NCBI GenBank assembly: GCA_918807975.1
Contig: OU964921.1
Span: 23,214,498-23,278,497, forward strand
From: Aplidium turbinatum
Lineage: Eukaryota; Chordata; Ascidiacea; Aplousobranchia; Polyclinidae
Length of the DNA stretch: 64,000 bases
Reading direction: 5' to 3'
Positions 11,781 through 22,473 of this stretch are shown here, piece after piece. The notes below the pieces were generated by a model. That model did no database searches and was not told where the DNA came from. It saw only the letters and a program-made list of their open reading frames with translations. The stretch's first letter is position 1. Every line of letters begins with the position of its first letter. The translations under genes and the position numbers were made by a program.

Positions 11781-12410
11781 TTGTGTTTGTCCCATAATTA
11801 ATTTTTGCTGACTTTGTTTTGTCAATTTCACGTTCTGTGCACTTGTCATGCTTTTTTTAAAATAGCAGATAATGAAGCCCACTGATAGATCTATCATGGC
11901 ATTCGTAGACATAAACTTGTAAACAATTAATGTCTACTTGCTAAATAGAATGGATCTGCTACTATTCGGCTAGTTCCCTATTCGGCTACAGTACAATTCG
12001 GCTAGTCCGATTCGGCTAGTTCCCTATTCGGCTACAGTCTTTTTCTGCCATGGTAAAGTAACATCAACTGAGAGTCTTAACGAAGCAAGTAATCAAAGGA
12101 ATTCCAGGTCATGTAATGCCGAAACCCAGGTTTATTCTAAACTGCTACTTAGGTTTTAACTTCATCTTTTATGTCAAACGCTATTTGGCAACTGTCTTTT
12201 TTTCGTTGACACGTTTTCCCTGAGACTTTATCTCATTAACCTCTATTGTTAATCATGAAAAATGTTGTTTTGATGTAAAACACTTATTTTGAAGGAAACC
12301 AGACAACAAAATTTGTCATTTTTACATTGATTCAACGTCTGCAGACGTTGAATCAATGCCGGATTTTGCCGTCTGGGAAGGCACTCAAAGGTAAACATGG
12401 GATAAAATGC

Positions 12411-13050
12411 AAAAGAAACGATATTATGGAATAAAATACAAAATTCTCGAAATAAACAGAAGAATCGGACATACATGTCTCTGTTATCATTTTTAATGTA
12501 AAAATTCCTTTTTGTGGTCCCTTTGTCTGGAACAAATCCAAACTGTGCTGTTGAAATTTCCGATTTTAGTTTTGGTCTCAATCTCATTATCATGATTCGG
12601 AGTAAGATCTTTGTTAGATGATTCACAAGGCTAATTGTTCTGTGGAATGAGCATTCTGTTGCTCCGGTTTTCTTTGGTGAAGTTATGAATATGAAACGTA
12701 CCATATCACTAGGGATGTTTCCGGTGTCATAAATATGATTTAAGATCTCAGTGGTTAAGTCTAAACCCACTCATCTAAAGCTTCGATAATTTCAACTATA
12801 AAAGAAACGATATTGTGGAATAAAATACAACATTCTCTAATTAAACAGAAGGCGTCGTTGGATTTGAAATTTTGTAATAGTTGAGGATTATATTCTAAGT
12901 TTGCATACAGACGGTGACGTAGGATACATGTCGATTTTATGTGAGCAAACATTTCAATTTAATAGTTCAAACATTTTGCGCTAAATTTCATTTCAATGTA
13001 TTTTTCTTTGTCGGAATGCAAAAGAAACGATATTGTGGAATAAAATACAA
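12411..13050. repeat. Three copies of a 31-52 bp motif
   Basis: AAAAGAAACGATATTRTGGA followed by ATAAAATACAA occurs at 12411-12462, 12800-12851 and 13020-13050. The first two share a further tail (ATTCTC then TAAACAGAAG). One copy lies inside the LINE fragment. The copies look like repeated short insertions or conversion tracts within the element. Confidence 0.75.
12490..12770 (-). pseudogene. LINE reverse transcriptase fragment, fingers region
   Basis: The minus-strand frame reads LNHIYDTGNIPSDMVRFIFI, PKKTGATECSFHRTISLVNH and AQFGFVPDKGTTKRNFYI. These match the pre-palm region of a common animal LINE reverse transcriptase (typical text IPKKTGATECELHRTISLM and QFGFVPGKGT). Catalytic boxes are absent. 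The frame then runs into one of the short repeated motifs near 12460, so the copy is a truncated fossil inside the 11952-13145 element. Confidence 0.75.
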
Positions 13051-13716
13051 ATTTTCAAGACTGTAGCCAAATAGGGAACTAGCTGAATCGGACTACCCGA
13101 ATCGGACTAGCCGAATAGGGAACTAGCCGAAACGGGCCATTCCGAAATAGAATAGACCATGGATCGCGGAATTAGAAGGATTGGAGTGTCCGCTTTTTCC
13201 GCTTTTAGGATATTTCACCAGTAGTCCAAGTTCTATCATTCCATTGCTTGTGATTCATGCACAGCCAGATACAGTGGTTTAGGTTTACAGTGGTTTATTC
13301 AAGTGGTTTATTCAAGTGCTTGCATGCAATGTACAGTAGGGTGGCCAAAAAAAATTGAAATTTTTTATTTTTGTTTGCACACCCGCTCATTTGAGGAGGA
13401 TTCATGAAAAAATGACACTGTGAAAATTTGATGTGAATCCGACAAGAGTAAGTGCTCTCCCACCGACCTCAAAGTTTGCTTTCTTTGGCATAATTCGTCA
13501 AAATTTCTTGAATATGTGACGTAATTCTTCTTTGACTTATCTGCATTGCAGTTGCACCATTTTTGTGTTAACCATTGTTTTACTCTGAATTTATGATATA
13601 ATAAGTGTTTCCACATGCAGAAAAACAGAAATAATGTACAAAATAGATCACATTAACAAGCGTTTGGTATGAAATTAAATGCACTAAACTTAAGAGAAAA
13701 CCGCATAAAAGTACGT

Positions 13717-14316
13717 TCACCAGTCACGATCACAACGCTTCAGGTGACAACACATTGCCCAGAAAAAGCAAAAGAAATGTTTGTAAAGAGTCAAGCCATT
13801 GATTTTATTTAATGGAGCTGTTGGCATGTTGGCTTTTACTTGCACTTGTTGGAAGCAGCTTCTGTGGTGCTCGACCACCTGATAGAGGAGCTGGCGCTGT
13901 TGTTCATTTTTCGTAAGGACTTCATTGAAGTCAGTAGCTAATTTGACTGCCCAGTGCCCGCTCTGCACAATCATTGACGACTTTGAGATCACGGCATGCA
14001 AGAAATAGCAGCCTTCGATTAAATGCCTGCTGCACGACAGTGATAGCTCCAGTGTGGATTCTCGTATTGCTTGATGTTGTGTCAAAACAAAGTGCAGCTA
14101 AATGCTCTGCTACAACTCGTGTATGAATTCCACTACTTTTTGGCCCATTAGTGATCCCGTTCCAACAGGCAGCTTCGGAATGCCAAGCAGTATCTCAACA
14201 TGCATACCAGAAACTACAATGGCCAAAGAGTTGCACTTTGTGCCAGTGGCATTAGTCAAATGTTTACCATGAAAATGAGCAACAAGTGGAACTGTTGGTT
14301 TAAATTTTTGCCGCAC
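13717..14316 (-). pseudogene. Transposase fragments of element A, minus-strand arm
   Basis: 14316-14110 reads LVAHFHGKHLTN, SLAIVVSGMHVEILLGIPKL and VGTGSLMGQKVV. 14085-13717 reads AVKLATDFNEVLTKNEQQRQ then LLYQVVEHHR. I recognise this as a family common in invertebrate repeats, with motifs of the form VHxDGK...GTG and, further on, AERGVxLIxxYN...LTKxExQxQ...LVxxHR. The first Asp of that pattern (HFDGK) is HFHGK here. The segment between these pieces, which should hold the second acidic residue, is missing. The copy is dead. The same C-terminal motif recurs inverted at 15917-15995 and in element B. Confidence 0.65.
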
Positions 14317-14347
14317 TGCAGCTGCCAGGCTTTCACGTGAGGTGTTT

Positions 14348-14580
14348 GGGTCTGCTACTATTCGGTGAGTCCGATTCGGTGAGTCCGATTCGGTGAGTTC
14401 CTAACTTCTAACCCCTAACCTTAACCCCTAACCCTAAAACGGTAATGATAATTAGGCTACGGTACCCCATTATTAAAAAAAAAAAATTGAAAAAATCCCC
14501 CGTTAAGGGATCGGACTCACCGAATCGGACTAACCGAATCGGACTCACCGAATCGGACTCACCGAAACGGGCCATTCCGG
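14348..14580. mobile_element. Element with unlike ends, copy 2 (233 bp)
   Basis: AGGTGTTT flanks it at 14340-14347 and 14581-14588. One end is GGGTCTGCTACTATTCGG; the other is CCGAAACGGGCCATTCCGG. Between them are iterations of GTGAGTCCGATTCG and its complement, a C-rich telomere-like run (TAACCCCTAACC near 14410-14437) and an A-run. It is inserted in the TAGGGTGG element A. Confidence 0.8.
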
Positions 14581-15303
14581 AGGTGTTTCGAGCATTCATG
14601 ACAGAGGAATGTGACATTGTCAATTCATTTATATCAATTCCAGCTGCAGCAAGAGCAGGAGTGACGATCATCATTGCTTGACGACTTGATGTTATAGTTT
14701 TGTTCAGTGCTGCATTAAACAGTGAATTATCGATAATGCAGCGTTTTGGTAATGGCTGCTCCTACTGGGTTTTCTGTTGTTTTGGTGTTATTTGGATTTA
14801 TGGTGCAAACAGTGGGTCACTGGAAGAATCTTCATCATCTGCTGATCATTTTCAGATGAGAAAGCAGCAGCACTTGATGGTACTGGATCAATGCGATTTC
14901 TGTTGCGTCTCTGTTCATCATCTTTGCGCTTTCTATACTTTGCAGCAGCTTGCCGATGCATTGGGTCCTCTGTTGTCATTAGTATCTCTCATGCACCACA
15001 TTGGTCTAACAAAAACTGGCAGTCTTCTGGTATTGTTGTGCGGCTTTCCGAGTTAGCATGTGCAATATCAAATAATGCACTTAAGCTCTAGGTGAAGTCA
15101 GGTTCTGAGGTCAGCTGGGAAGCTGAATTTCGCCTCCCTTTGTGCTTTGATTCTCCTATATGCTCTTGATGGATGCGTTTTAGTTTGGTAACAACGTGAG
15201 TCTTTGCAGTGGTAGCGATATTAGCTTTCACTCACAAGAACTGTACTGCAAGCAAGTGGCAGTGTAACCTTATTGATCTTCATCTCGTAGTAGAGGTGGT
15301 GAA

Positions 15304-15424
15304 GAACCACACCCCATACAGGTAGCTGACATGGCCCCTCAAGAGAGTCAACACTAGAGAGTGGGTGTCCATTTGTTGACTCTCTTGAGGGGGCCATGTC
15401 AGCTGCCTGTATGGGGTGTGGTTC
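15304..15424. repeat. Near-perfect hairpin, 49-50 bp arms
   Basis: Arm 15304-15352 and arm 15375-15424 are reverse complements with one extra G. The loop is ACTAGAGAGTGGGTGTCCATTT minus flanking pairs, about 22 bp. It lies near the centre of element A, away from the terminal arms. It would form a strong stem as RNA or single-stranded DNA. No coding is evident. Confidence 0.85.
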
Positions 15425-15594
15425 TACTGCATTGCAACTGCAGATGAAGTAATATTAACTACTACCATCTATGCCACTTTTTGGTTTGCAGCACCTTCAT
15501 CAATATCTGCCCCTACAAATGACCTAGCAATGCTACAGCTCACAGAGGAATATAAATAGGTTGACAATGCAATTTCTCAAGTGGCAGAAAAAAG

Positions 15595-16112
15595 TTGAGG
15601 TTGCACTTGTGGTACATCAGTGAGGATCTTGCAGCACTGCCTTTATTCAGTGATGATATCACAGATGATGAAAAGAAGGCAACCGTTAATGCTCTTAATA
15701 AAGACCCATTTTCCGAAGATGTTCGTCGTGTTGCCCAAAACAAAATTGTCAAATTTCAACGTCTCTCTTTGGCACAATTTGTAACACAGCATTCACTTAA
15801 CCTTTTCGAGTCACTGCTTCTGTCGACACATGGCGTGATCGTGATGATTATAAAGAAGCATGCAAAGTTTGGCGTCATCTCAAAGCCGTCAATAATTGTG
15901 CAGAGCGGGCGTCAAATTTGCTACTGACTTCAATGAAGTCCACAAAAAATGAACAACAGCACGAGCTCCTCTATCAAGTGGTCGAGCACCACAGAAAGCT
16001 GCTTCCAACAAGTACAATAAAGTCAACCAATGGCTTGACTCTTTACAAACATTTCTCTTGCAATTTCTGGGCAATGTGTTGTCACCTGAAGCGTTACGAT
16101 CGTGACTGGTAA
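15595..16112 (+). pseudogene. Transposase fragments of element A, plus-strand arm
   Basis: The plus-strand frame gives LHLWYISEDLAALPLFSDDI followed by TDDEKKATVNALNKDPFSED. A second frame gives TKNEQQHELLYQVVEHHRKL. The first segment corresponds to YLREELIALTFFHNSVSS in element B (39742-39954, minus), and the second repeats the motif of the opposite arm in inverted orientation. Together they show the C-terminal half of one transposase family present twice, head-on, in this element. Frames are broken. Confidence 0.6.
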
Positions 16113-16689
16113 ACGTACTTTTATGCGGTTTTGGCTAAAGTTTAGTGCATTTAATTTCATACCAAACGCTTGTTAATGTGATCTATTTTGTGCATTATTT
16201 ATGTTTTTCTGCATGTGGAAACACTTATTATATCATAAATTCAGAGTAAAACAATGGTTAACATAAAAATGGTGCAACTGCAATGCAGATAAGTCAAAAA
16301 AGAATTACGTCACATATTCAAGAAATTTTGACGAATTATGCCAAAGAAAGCAAACTTTGAGGTCGGTGGGAGAGCACTTCCTCTTGTCGGATTCACTTCA
16401 AATTTTCACAGTGTCATTTTTTCATGAATCCTCCTCAAATGAGCGGGTGTGCAAACAAAAATAAAAAATTTCAATTTTTTTTGGCCACCCTAATGTACAG
16501 CCAGGCAGTAGGGTAGTTTTTTTACATTATCTTAAGAAATATATTTTAGTAGATGTGCAATGCAGCTATGTTTTTATTTTAACCAAGTTTAGCTGAACAC
16601 TGAGGGGTTAAGGTCTTCATTTAGGTTGCTATATTTGCATATGATTTTGTCCTGCTAACCGATGATATAGGCTAGGCAATAAAATTATT

Positions 16690-16930
16690 TCTTCCAGAAC
16701 TAGTGTAGCTTAGGCCTACTTTGTGATTTCAAAATGCTATATGGCTGCTCAGCACTAAATTTGTTATGGAACTCCAAAATTTAATGATAATGAACTTCAA
16801 TGATATATGCAATGAAGTTATTTGTTTATTCCAGAACTAGTATAAGTAACTTAGGCTTACTTTGTGATTCAAAATTGCCATATTGCTGCTCAGCATTGAA
16901 TTGTAAAATTGGTTATGGAACTTCAAAAAT
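16690..16930 (+). repeat. Partial tandem duplication at the THAP exon start
   Basis: 16690-16785 and 16812-16932 are diverged copies. Both contain TTCCAGAACTAGT, then CTTAGGC-TACTTTGTGATT, then CTGCTCAGCA and TTATGGAACT. The second copy is the start of the THAP reading frame; the first has lost the frame. This points to an old local duplication of the exon's 5' end and its splice acceptor. Confidence 0.65.
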
Positions 16931-17244
16931 TCCTTCTGGGGTTTCAATTCATAGGTATCCGATAAACAATCCATGTTTGTTGAAGTTGTGGTTGAAGAAT
17001 ATCAGTCGAGAGAATTTTACTCCTACCAAAAGTAGTCGCGTATGTTCGTTGCATTTTCTACCAAGTGATTTCATTTCAACCAGTGTAGATAAAAATGTTA
17101 CAAGACAGAAAAAACTTAAGAAGAACTTGGTTCGCAAAATATTAACACCTTGTGCCATTCCAACTGTGTTTGAAAATCTTCCTAAATGTATTGTGTCTTC
17201 TCCATCAACTTCAAGATCAGGGAATGCTACCTCTACTTCTAGAC
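16800..17244 (+). pseudogene. THAP-domain exon of a transposase, interrupted
   Basis: The frame holds a full THAP zinc-dependent DNA-binding domain: YCCSALNCK (C-x4-C), a Trp in LKLWLKNI, a Pro-containing TPTKSSRVCSLHF (C-x2-H partner pair) and the closing CAIPTVFENLP, the AVPxxF motif. THAP domains head P-type (THAP9) and Kolobok transposases and also host regulators. A TTAA element interrupts it at 17248. A piece like the far C-terminus of the same transposase type resumes at 24010-24345, which argues for a transposon rather than a host gene. The RNase-H core was not found between them. Confidence 0.7.
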
Positions 17245-19287
17245 TTAAAGTGCCTCTGACAGGTAAATAAATTTGCGAAATTTACCTAAGATACCAAAAA
17301 GGTGACACTAAAAAACTTCCCTGACCAGAAAATTGTAAAAAATATCGACAGGCTACTAAGTTACACGCTTGCAAACTTTCGTTGACATCGGCGATTCTGA
17401 CACTCATTCTTTTGCGAAAATAAAAACGGCAACATCGGTGTGACGTCACCGTAAGCTGGAAGGGTACAATCTGTGGTGACTGGTGACTTGGTGAGGTATA
17501 GTACGGCTACTGCAAAACGTGAATGTGTTGGGCTCTGTTGGTCTAAAGCATGTGCAAATTAAGAATTACCGAAATAGAAAAGTGAACTTACTATTACTAC
17601 CAGGTTTTGATCAAAAAGGTTGAGTTTATTTTTTATCAAACAGCATCTCAATTCAATTGAAATTGCAGTTTTGAGTTTCATAGGGCTACAATTTTGATAC
17701 TTTTTTATTTGTTCTAATCTGGCTATAGCCATTTGCAGTGTAACAACAGTATCTCACAAACAGTAGGCTACTTTTAATTTATGGTTGAGGCAATCAGGGT
17801 TCCCACGCAGTCGGGAAAGTAGGGAAAAAGTAGGGAATTTAAAAACCCGTTTTCCAGACCGGGAAAAGGTCGGGAATTTTGTGAAACCTCCCTCGTGGTA
17901 TTGAAAAAGTATGGAACACCTTGATGACTAAATTGTAGATAAAAAATTCGATATATCGGTATCGGTGATATCGGCCATTGTTTGAGTATCGGTATTTGGC
18001 CGATACTAAACGTGTGAAAAAGGCGCTTGCTGCGGATTTTCTACAGAAGCAAAGATATAGATTTTTTAAAGTTGTAACTAACGTCACATTGGTGTAGAAA
18101 AATAACAACCTGTTAAATTTTTGATATCTCACACTCCCATGACTTCTTGCGCGCGCATTTTGGCATTGGTTGCTTGCAGTGATTCTTTCACTCAAACAAA
18201 ACGTTTTGTTTCAGCAGTTTTGCATTGTTCGAATCGATTCTTAAGTTGTAAAGGAGACTCAATTTCTCCAATATTTATCATTTATGTTTCTTTTTTAATC
18301 TCAGCAGAGTATAAAACTTGTAAAAGTTTTTCACCCATACGACGTCATAAATGAAATTATATTTCAAATCGGCGTAATGACGTGACATCATCTAAACATT
18401 TTATCGAATAAGGAATTAACAAATTCGATCGTCACAAGTGGTTTGGTGATGGCAAACAAATACGTTTTGACTTTGAAGTTCAGTGGGACAAAAATAGGGA
18501 TGTGCCGATTACAGAATTTTTGCCGATTCCGATGCCGATTCTTAAATATTTGCCGATTCCGATGCCGATTCTTTGGTTAAATGATTAAAGCTGCTTTTAG
18601 TTGGCGCTTTACAAGTGGTTGCGATTTTGTTACAAGTTGCTGCCTTTGAAGTGTCTAAAAGCGTTCACTTTGTCGCCTGCTCTAGACAGCGTGATTTTTT
18701 ACGGTAGTTCTTTACTTCTTGCGCGCTACAAAGTAGTGATAGACATGCGTTTTATTTGTCGCGGAAATCAGTGAAAAGAGAAAAATCGCCATCGCTCACA
18801 GAGTGCAAAATAAACGTAGCTTAATGCAGTGTGCAAAATATTATCTTGTGCGATTTGAAGTATTTTTCTCGCAGAAATCAAGAAGGTGCCAGAAGCAAGA
18901 AGAGAAAAAGACTAGAGTGTAAAAGACAATGAACGCAGCGGTATTGAATATAGGCTACAAAAAAAACTTTTAAAAAGTAACACACCAACCTTGCATTCAA
19001 AGTGCATCAATAGGCGAAAAAAGAAAAACATCTTGTGAAGAAATTACTATTGTTTTCGAACGCAGAGTTGCAGACAATCTTGTTGCTTAGCAAACACGTG
19101 AAGATTACCGGGTTGCTGGTTTGATTACGTTTGCGCAATCACACGATTGTTTGTTGAACGCATTAAGCGTAATAGGCCTATGCTTGGAATTCACTTCTCT
19201 CTGCTTAGTAAATTAACATTAAGCAACTTTTAGTGACTACGAATTTTACAACGATTAAACAATAATTACAAAGAACATTTGCGCTTT

Positions 19288-19722
19288 TTAATATTCGAAA
19301 TTAAAGGCACGTAAATTAAAATGCAATAACATCAACTTTTCTCCAGTTGCTGGAGTAAGTCTGTTCCGTTGAGGCGTGAAAATATTGCCACCTGTGCTAA
19401 AAATTCGTTCGCTTTCGATCGACGATGGTGGTGACGAAAGCAATTTATTTGCAATTTTGCTCAGCTCAGGAAACATAGTATTGTTTGCTTTCCACCAAAG
19501 CATTACATTAACATCTCTTGGTGGAAGTGACAATGTGCAATATTTTTCCATTTTATCTTTCAGCTTCAGTGCATTTGGCTGTAACATAGTCCGTTTCATG
19601 GGTTGAACAAACAATCGAGTGATTATTGCGCCAACGAGGTAATATTTTTTCACGTGTTTACTAAGTGACAAGATTAATTCACTGCAATTCAGCGTCTGAA
19701 AAAATATAACTTGCAACTTCAC
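19288..19722 (-). pseudogene. hAT transposase C-terminal dimerisation region
   Basis: The minus-strand frame has WWKANNTMFPELSKIANKLL, SSIESERIFSTGGNIFTPQR and NRLTPATGEKLMLLHFNLRA. These are the hAT family C-terminal (hATC) signature with the conserved WW, SxxxERxFS and NRL motifs. The catalytic domain upstream is lost: the sequence from 19723 to 20060 is eroded. The position inside matching TIRs shows that it is the native gene of that copy. Confidence 0.88.
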
Positions 19723-20068
19723 ACGTTGTTTTTCATTGACGCCCTTTGTTTTTTTCTAAAAGCGTTTTGAATCTTTCAGACAGTTGCTCTCATTTTCTTT
19801 GCAGTTTATACTCCCTCGCTTTTTCTCTTCTTGCTTTTAGTGCCTTGCATACTGCAAGCTAATAACTATTACGTAATAATCCATTTCTCCTTTAACTTCT
19901 AACCTTTGTGTAATCATTCAACTTTTATATTTTATCTGGTCTGATTTTCTCTTACGTTTTTCGTCATTTCAAAGAAACAAAGTATTTTGATCTCGTGCCT
20001 ACTAAACAAGAGTTTACAAAATGGCGGACAATCGTCATAATTTAGACTACCGCTCTCCGAATGCTAAA

Positions 20069-20240
20069 AGTAGAACTCGGTTAATCCGGATTCGGTTAAT
20101 CCGGATCTTCGCCTAATCCGGATGAAACTGGAAGTACAAATGAGTCAGGTTTGATAGAACCGTCATCGGTTAATCCGGATCTTCGCCTAATCCGGATGGA
20201 ATCGCCGGTCAAATCGAATCCGGATTAACCGAGTTCTACT
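20069..20240. mobile_element. Mini pogo-like palindromic element
   Basis: 22-bp inverted ends: AGTAGAACTCGGTTAATCCG with two more bases at 20069-20090, and their complement at 20219-20240. Interior copies of GGTTAATCCGGATCTTCGCC recur. The AGTAGAAC ends match the AGTAGAACTTGGATAACTCG end of the Tigger-like element at 37578 in their outer part, so pogo kinship is likely. It is nested in the 18495-20419 hAT. Confidence 0.65.
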
Positions 20241-20929
20241 GTAGTTGACCTTGATGCGGTTGTTCAAAGAAGCCGTTCTTTGATCGGTGTTTCCACGCGC
20301 TCGCGCTACTTTTGATTAGGAAACTTTGATATAAAGAATCGGCAATTTTTTCCGATGCCGATTCTCCAAAAATTGCCGATACCTGCCGATTCCGATGCCG
20401 ATTAATCGGCACATCCTTAGACAAAATATCCATTAATCAGGCCTTAAAACTCGTGTTTTTTTTCCGGCAGCCATCGTGGCCTACCGAGAGCTCCTTCTCG
20501 GCGGCCAAATCTGCGTGCTTGGAGGCCAAAATACAATAACGATAGCACGAGTAAATAGCATTAAACTTGCAACAATGCTAAAATGATCACTTAGCGTTGT
20601 TGAAGTCTGGGCGACGTCCTGCAATAGAATCGTTGTACCACGCATTGAATGCTTTATCGGGATTGTAATCCGGTATTGCGGGACCATCTAACGACCCTGA
20701 ATTGTTTTAACTGCTCGCAGCTCAGTAAATTGTTTCAACTGCATACCGCCTTTCATAAAACCTGACTATTTATTCCGTTATGATGTCACCGTTGAGGGTG
20801 TGAAGTCACTAACCCACAGCATTCTCAACTATGAAGACACGTGTTTTACCCACGAATGTCAACTAACCTAATTCTCCTTTTTAACAACGATTCAATGTCC
20901 GACAACATTGTTTGTTTGTTTTTCATATC

Positions 20930-21240
20930 TTTACCCTGCATTGCGGGAAAGCGGACTTGAACGCTATGCATCGGTGTACGCCTTCCGACGTACACCTGAC
21001 CTACGCTGCAGCCGACTGCAATGTCTGTTTCCGGTTGTCTACTCTGCTTACGACTTAAATTTGGTACTACCGAGGCCAGGGTACTACCCATTACTCGAAA
21101 TCGATCACTGGGTAGAGGCAATTATCGTAAAGTTTCTTGCCCAGAGAAACAACAGCAAGTGGCTGGAGTCGAACATGCAGGCTCTCGACTGCGAGCCCAA
21201 CGCGCTAACCCAACGCGAGCCCAACGCACTTCGGATTAAC
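20930..21240 (-). repeat. tRNA-derived SINE
   Basis: On the minus strand, from about 21240, the head reads GGGTTAGCGCGTTGGGCTCG (A-box-like). About 20 bp later comes TGTTCGACTCCAGCCACTTG (B-box). The body has TTTCTCTGGGCAAGAAACTT and ATTGCCTCTACCCAG, seen in SINEs of many marine invertebrates. A part of the head (GCGAGCCCAACGC on the plus strand) is duplicated locally. The tail boundary near 20930 is approximate. Confidence 0.6.
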
Positions 21241-21579
21241 ACTTCGTTAAAATAAACATCGGGAATTGCAAACAAGACTTACAGCGCTGGTGATCGCAGC
21301 TGGATATATTCAATACAACACTAGTGACTATGATGCGCTGACCTAATTCTGCGCCACTCTTTGATACTACATATTTTCGACATTTAATCCACGATCATTC
21401 TATTGCGAAATTAAATAATTGGCTAGAAGAAACCGGCGGCCAAACTTGGCCGACAGAGGAGGTAGCACAGGCGGTCATTCAAGCACTACTTAGCGGCGAT
21501 GGCCGCATGCTGCTTTAAGGCTTGATTAATCTATATGTAATATATGTACTCAAATTTCATATCAAGAGTAAGTCCATAT

Positions 21580-22190
21580 TTTTTCAGGTTTATGTCAGCT
21601 CCAGAGATTAGTAGGCACAACAAGACCTTTTACTGATTGGTTCAGTGAGGATTCGTGGTCCCGTTGCTCTCTTTTAGTGAATAGACTCGTTTTCAATTCA
21701 TTCTTATAAGACATTACGTAATGAAAAAATATGTGATAAGGTTGGAAGACGTTACCGTTACGTCATGTATTTTCAATACAAATTGAAGTTTAAAATTTAT
21801 TCTTTTGTTCATAGTCGTAATCCACCTTCAAAGCGGTATTACAAAGAACAATTTTCGATAAGGGGGGCATCAAGAATAAGTCGACATGACTTTTAAGGTT
21901 TACATCAGCTCCGGAGATCAGTAAAATATAAGGTTGTCATCTTAGGTGCAACAAGACCATTGATTGATTGGTTTAGTGAGCATTCGAAGTCCCATTGCTT
22001 TCATTTTGAGTGATCATACTGATTTCCAATTTATTCCTACAAGACATTACGTAATGAAAAAATATATGATAACTAAGAATGGAAGACATTACGTCATGTT
22101 TTTTCAATTCAAAATGAAGTTTAAAAGTTATTCTTTTGTTCATACTCGTAATCCTCCTTCAAAGCGGTATTAAAGAACAATGTTGTGGCG
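21580..22190. repeat. Two tandem copies of a roughly 310-bp unit
   Basis: 21590-21870 and 21900-22185 share the same order of blocks: ATCAGCTCCGGAGATCAGTA-like, CAACAAGACC, AAGACATTACGTAATGAAAA, TTATTCTTTTGTTCAT and CTTCAAAGCGGTATTA. Divergence is moderate. No protein motif was seen. They lie inside the 17795-23550 element. Confidence 0.75.
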
Positions 22191-22473
22191 CAACATGCAG
22201 CTTTTCAATGAAGTTTGGGAACTGTTTTTTTCTTGTTCATCTGCGCGTTAAACACCGGTCATTCTCCGTTGTTCATCCACTAAGCAGTTTAGGTGAACTG
22301 TGGTTAGCCTACTTGCAGCAGGAGTTATACTGCACAGGCAGTGGTGTAGCGTAACCATGGCGTGACTTATTTAATTGTGGGGCACTCCAGAAGCAGAAAT
22401 ATTTAGCTTGACATGAAAATTTAGCCTCGGGCGATTTTTGTTCTGTAGCCTAACATTCAAAATTTTACTTATT

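Larger units (their letters stand above)
11952..13145. mobile_element. Element with unlike ends and 8-bp duplication, copy 1
   Basis: It is bounded by AATAGAAT at 11944-11951 and 13146-13153. One end reads GGATCTGCTACTATTCGG; the other, reverse-complemented, reads TCGGAATGGCCCGTTTCGG. The outermost bases are not complementary, but both sides continue into repeats of CTAGTCCGATTCGG and CTAGTTCCCTATTCGG. Two shorter copies with the same pair of ends lie at 14348-14580 and 59575-59678. The interior holds LINE scraps and a thrice-repeated short motif. No transposase was found. Confidence 0.75.
13337..16492. mobile_element. TAGGGTGG-type element A, long inverted arms, 8-bp duplication
   Basis: It is flanked by ATGTACAG at 13329-13336 and 16493-16500. 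The ends are TAGGGTGGCCAAAAAAA and its complement. The two arms are complementary for at least about 600 bp, and they include transposase C-terminal coding on both sides, giving a fold-back structure. TAGGG ends and 8-bp duplications fit hAT, but the encoded protein lacks the usual hAT C-terminus, so hAT-like only. A 233-bp element is inserted at 14348. Confidence 0.85.
18495..20419. mobile_element. hAT element with TAGGGATGTGCCGATTA ends
   Basis: The ends are TAGGGATGTGCCGATTA (18495) and TAATCGGCACATCCTTA (to 20419). The flanks are GACAAAAA and GACAAAAT, an 8-bp duplication with one mismatch. Subterminal TTGCCGATTCCGATGCCGA iterations occur at both ends. It keeps a transposase C-terminal fragment at 19288-19722 and holds a 172-bp pogo-like palindrome. 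Its right-hand segment shows no other coding. Confidence 0.88.

Noticed and set aside
20846-21121. 91-codon minus-strand open frame
   Set aside because: It coincides with the body of a tRNA-derived SINE, so the open frame is incidental.
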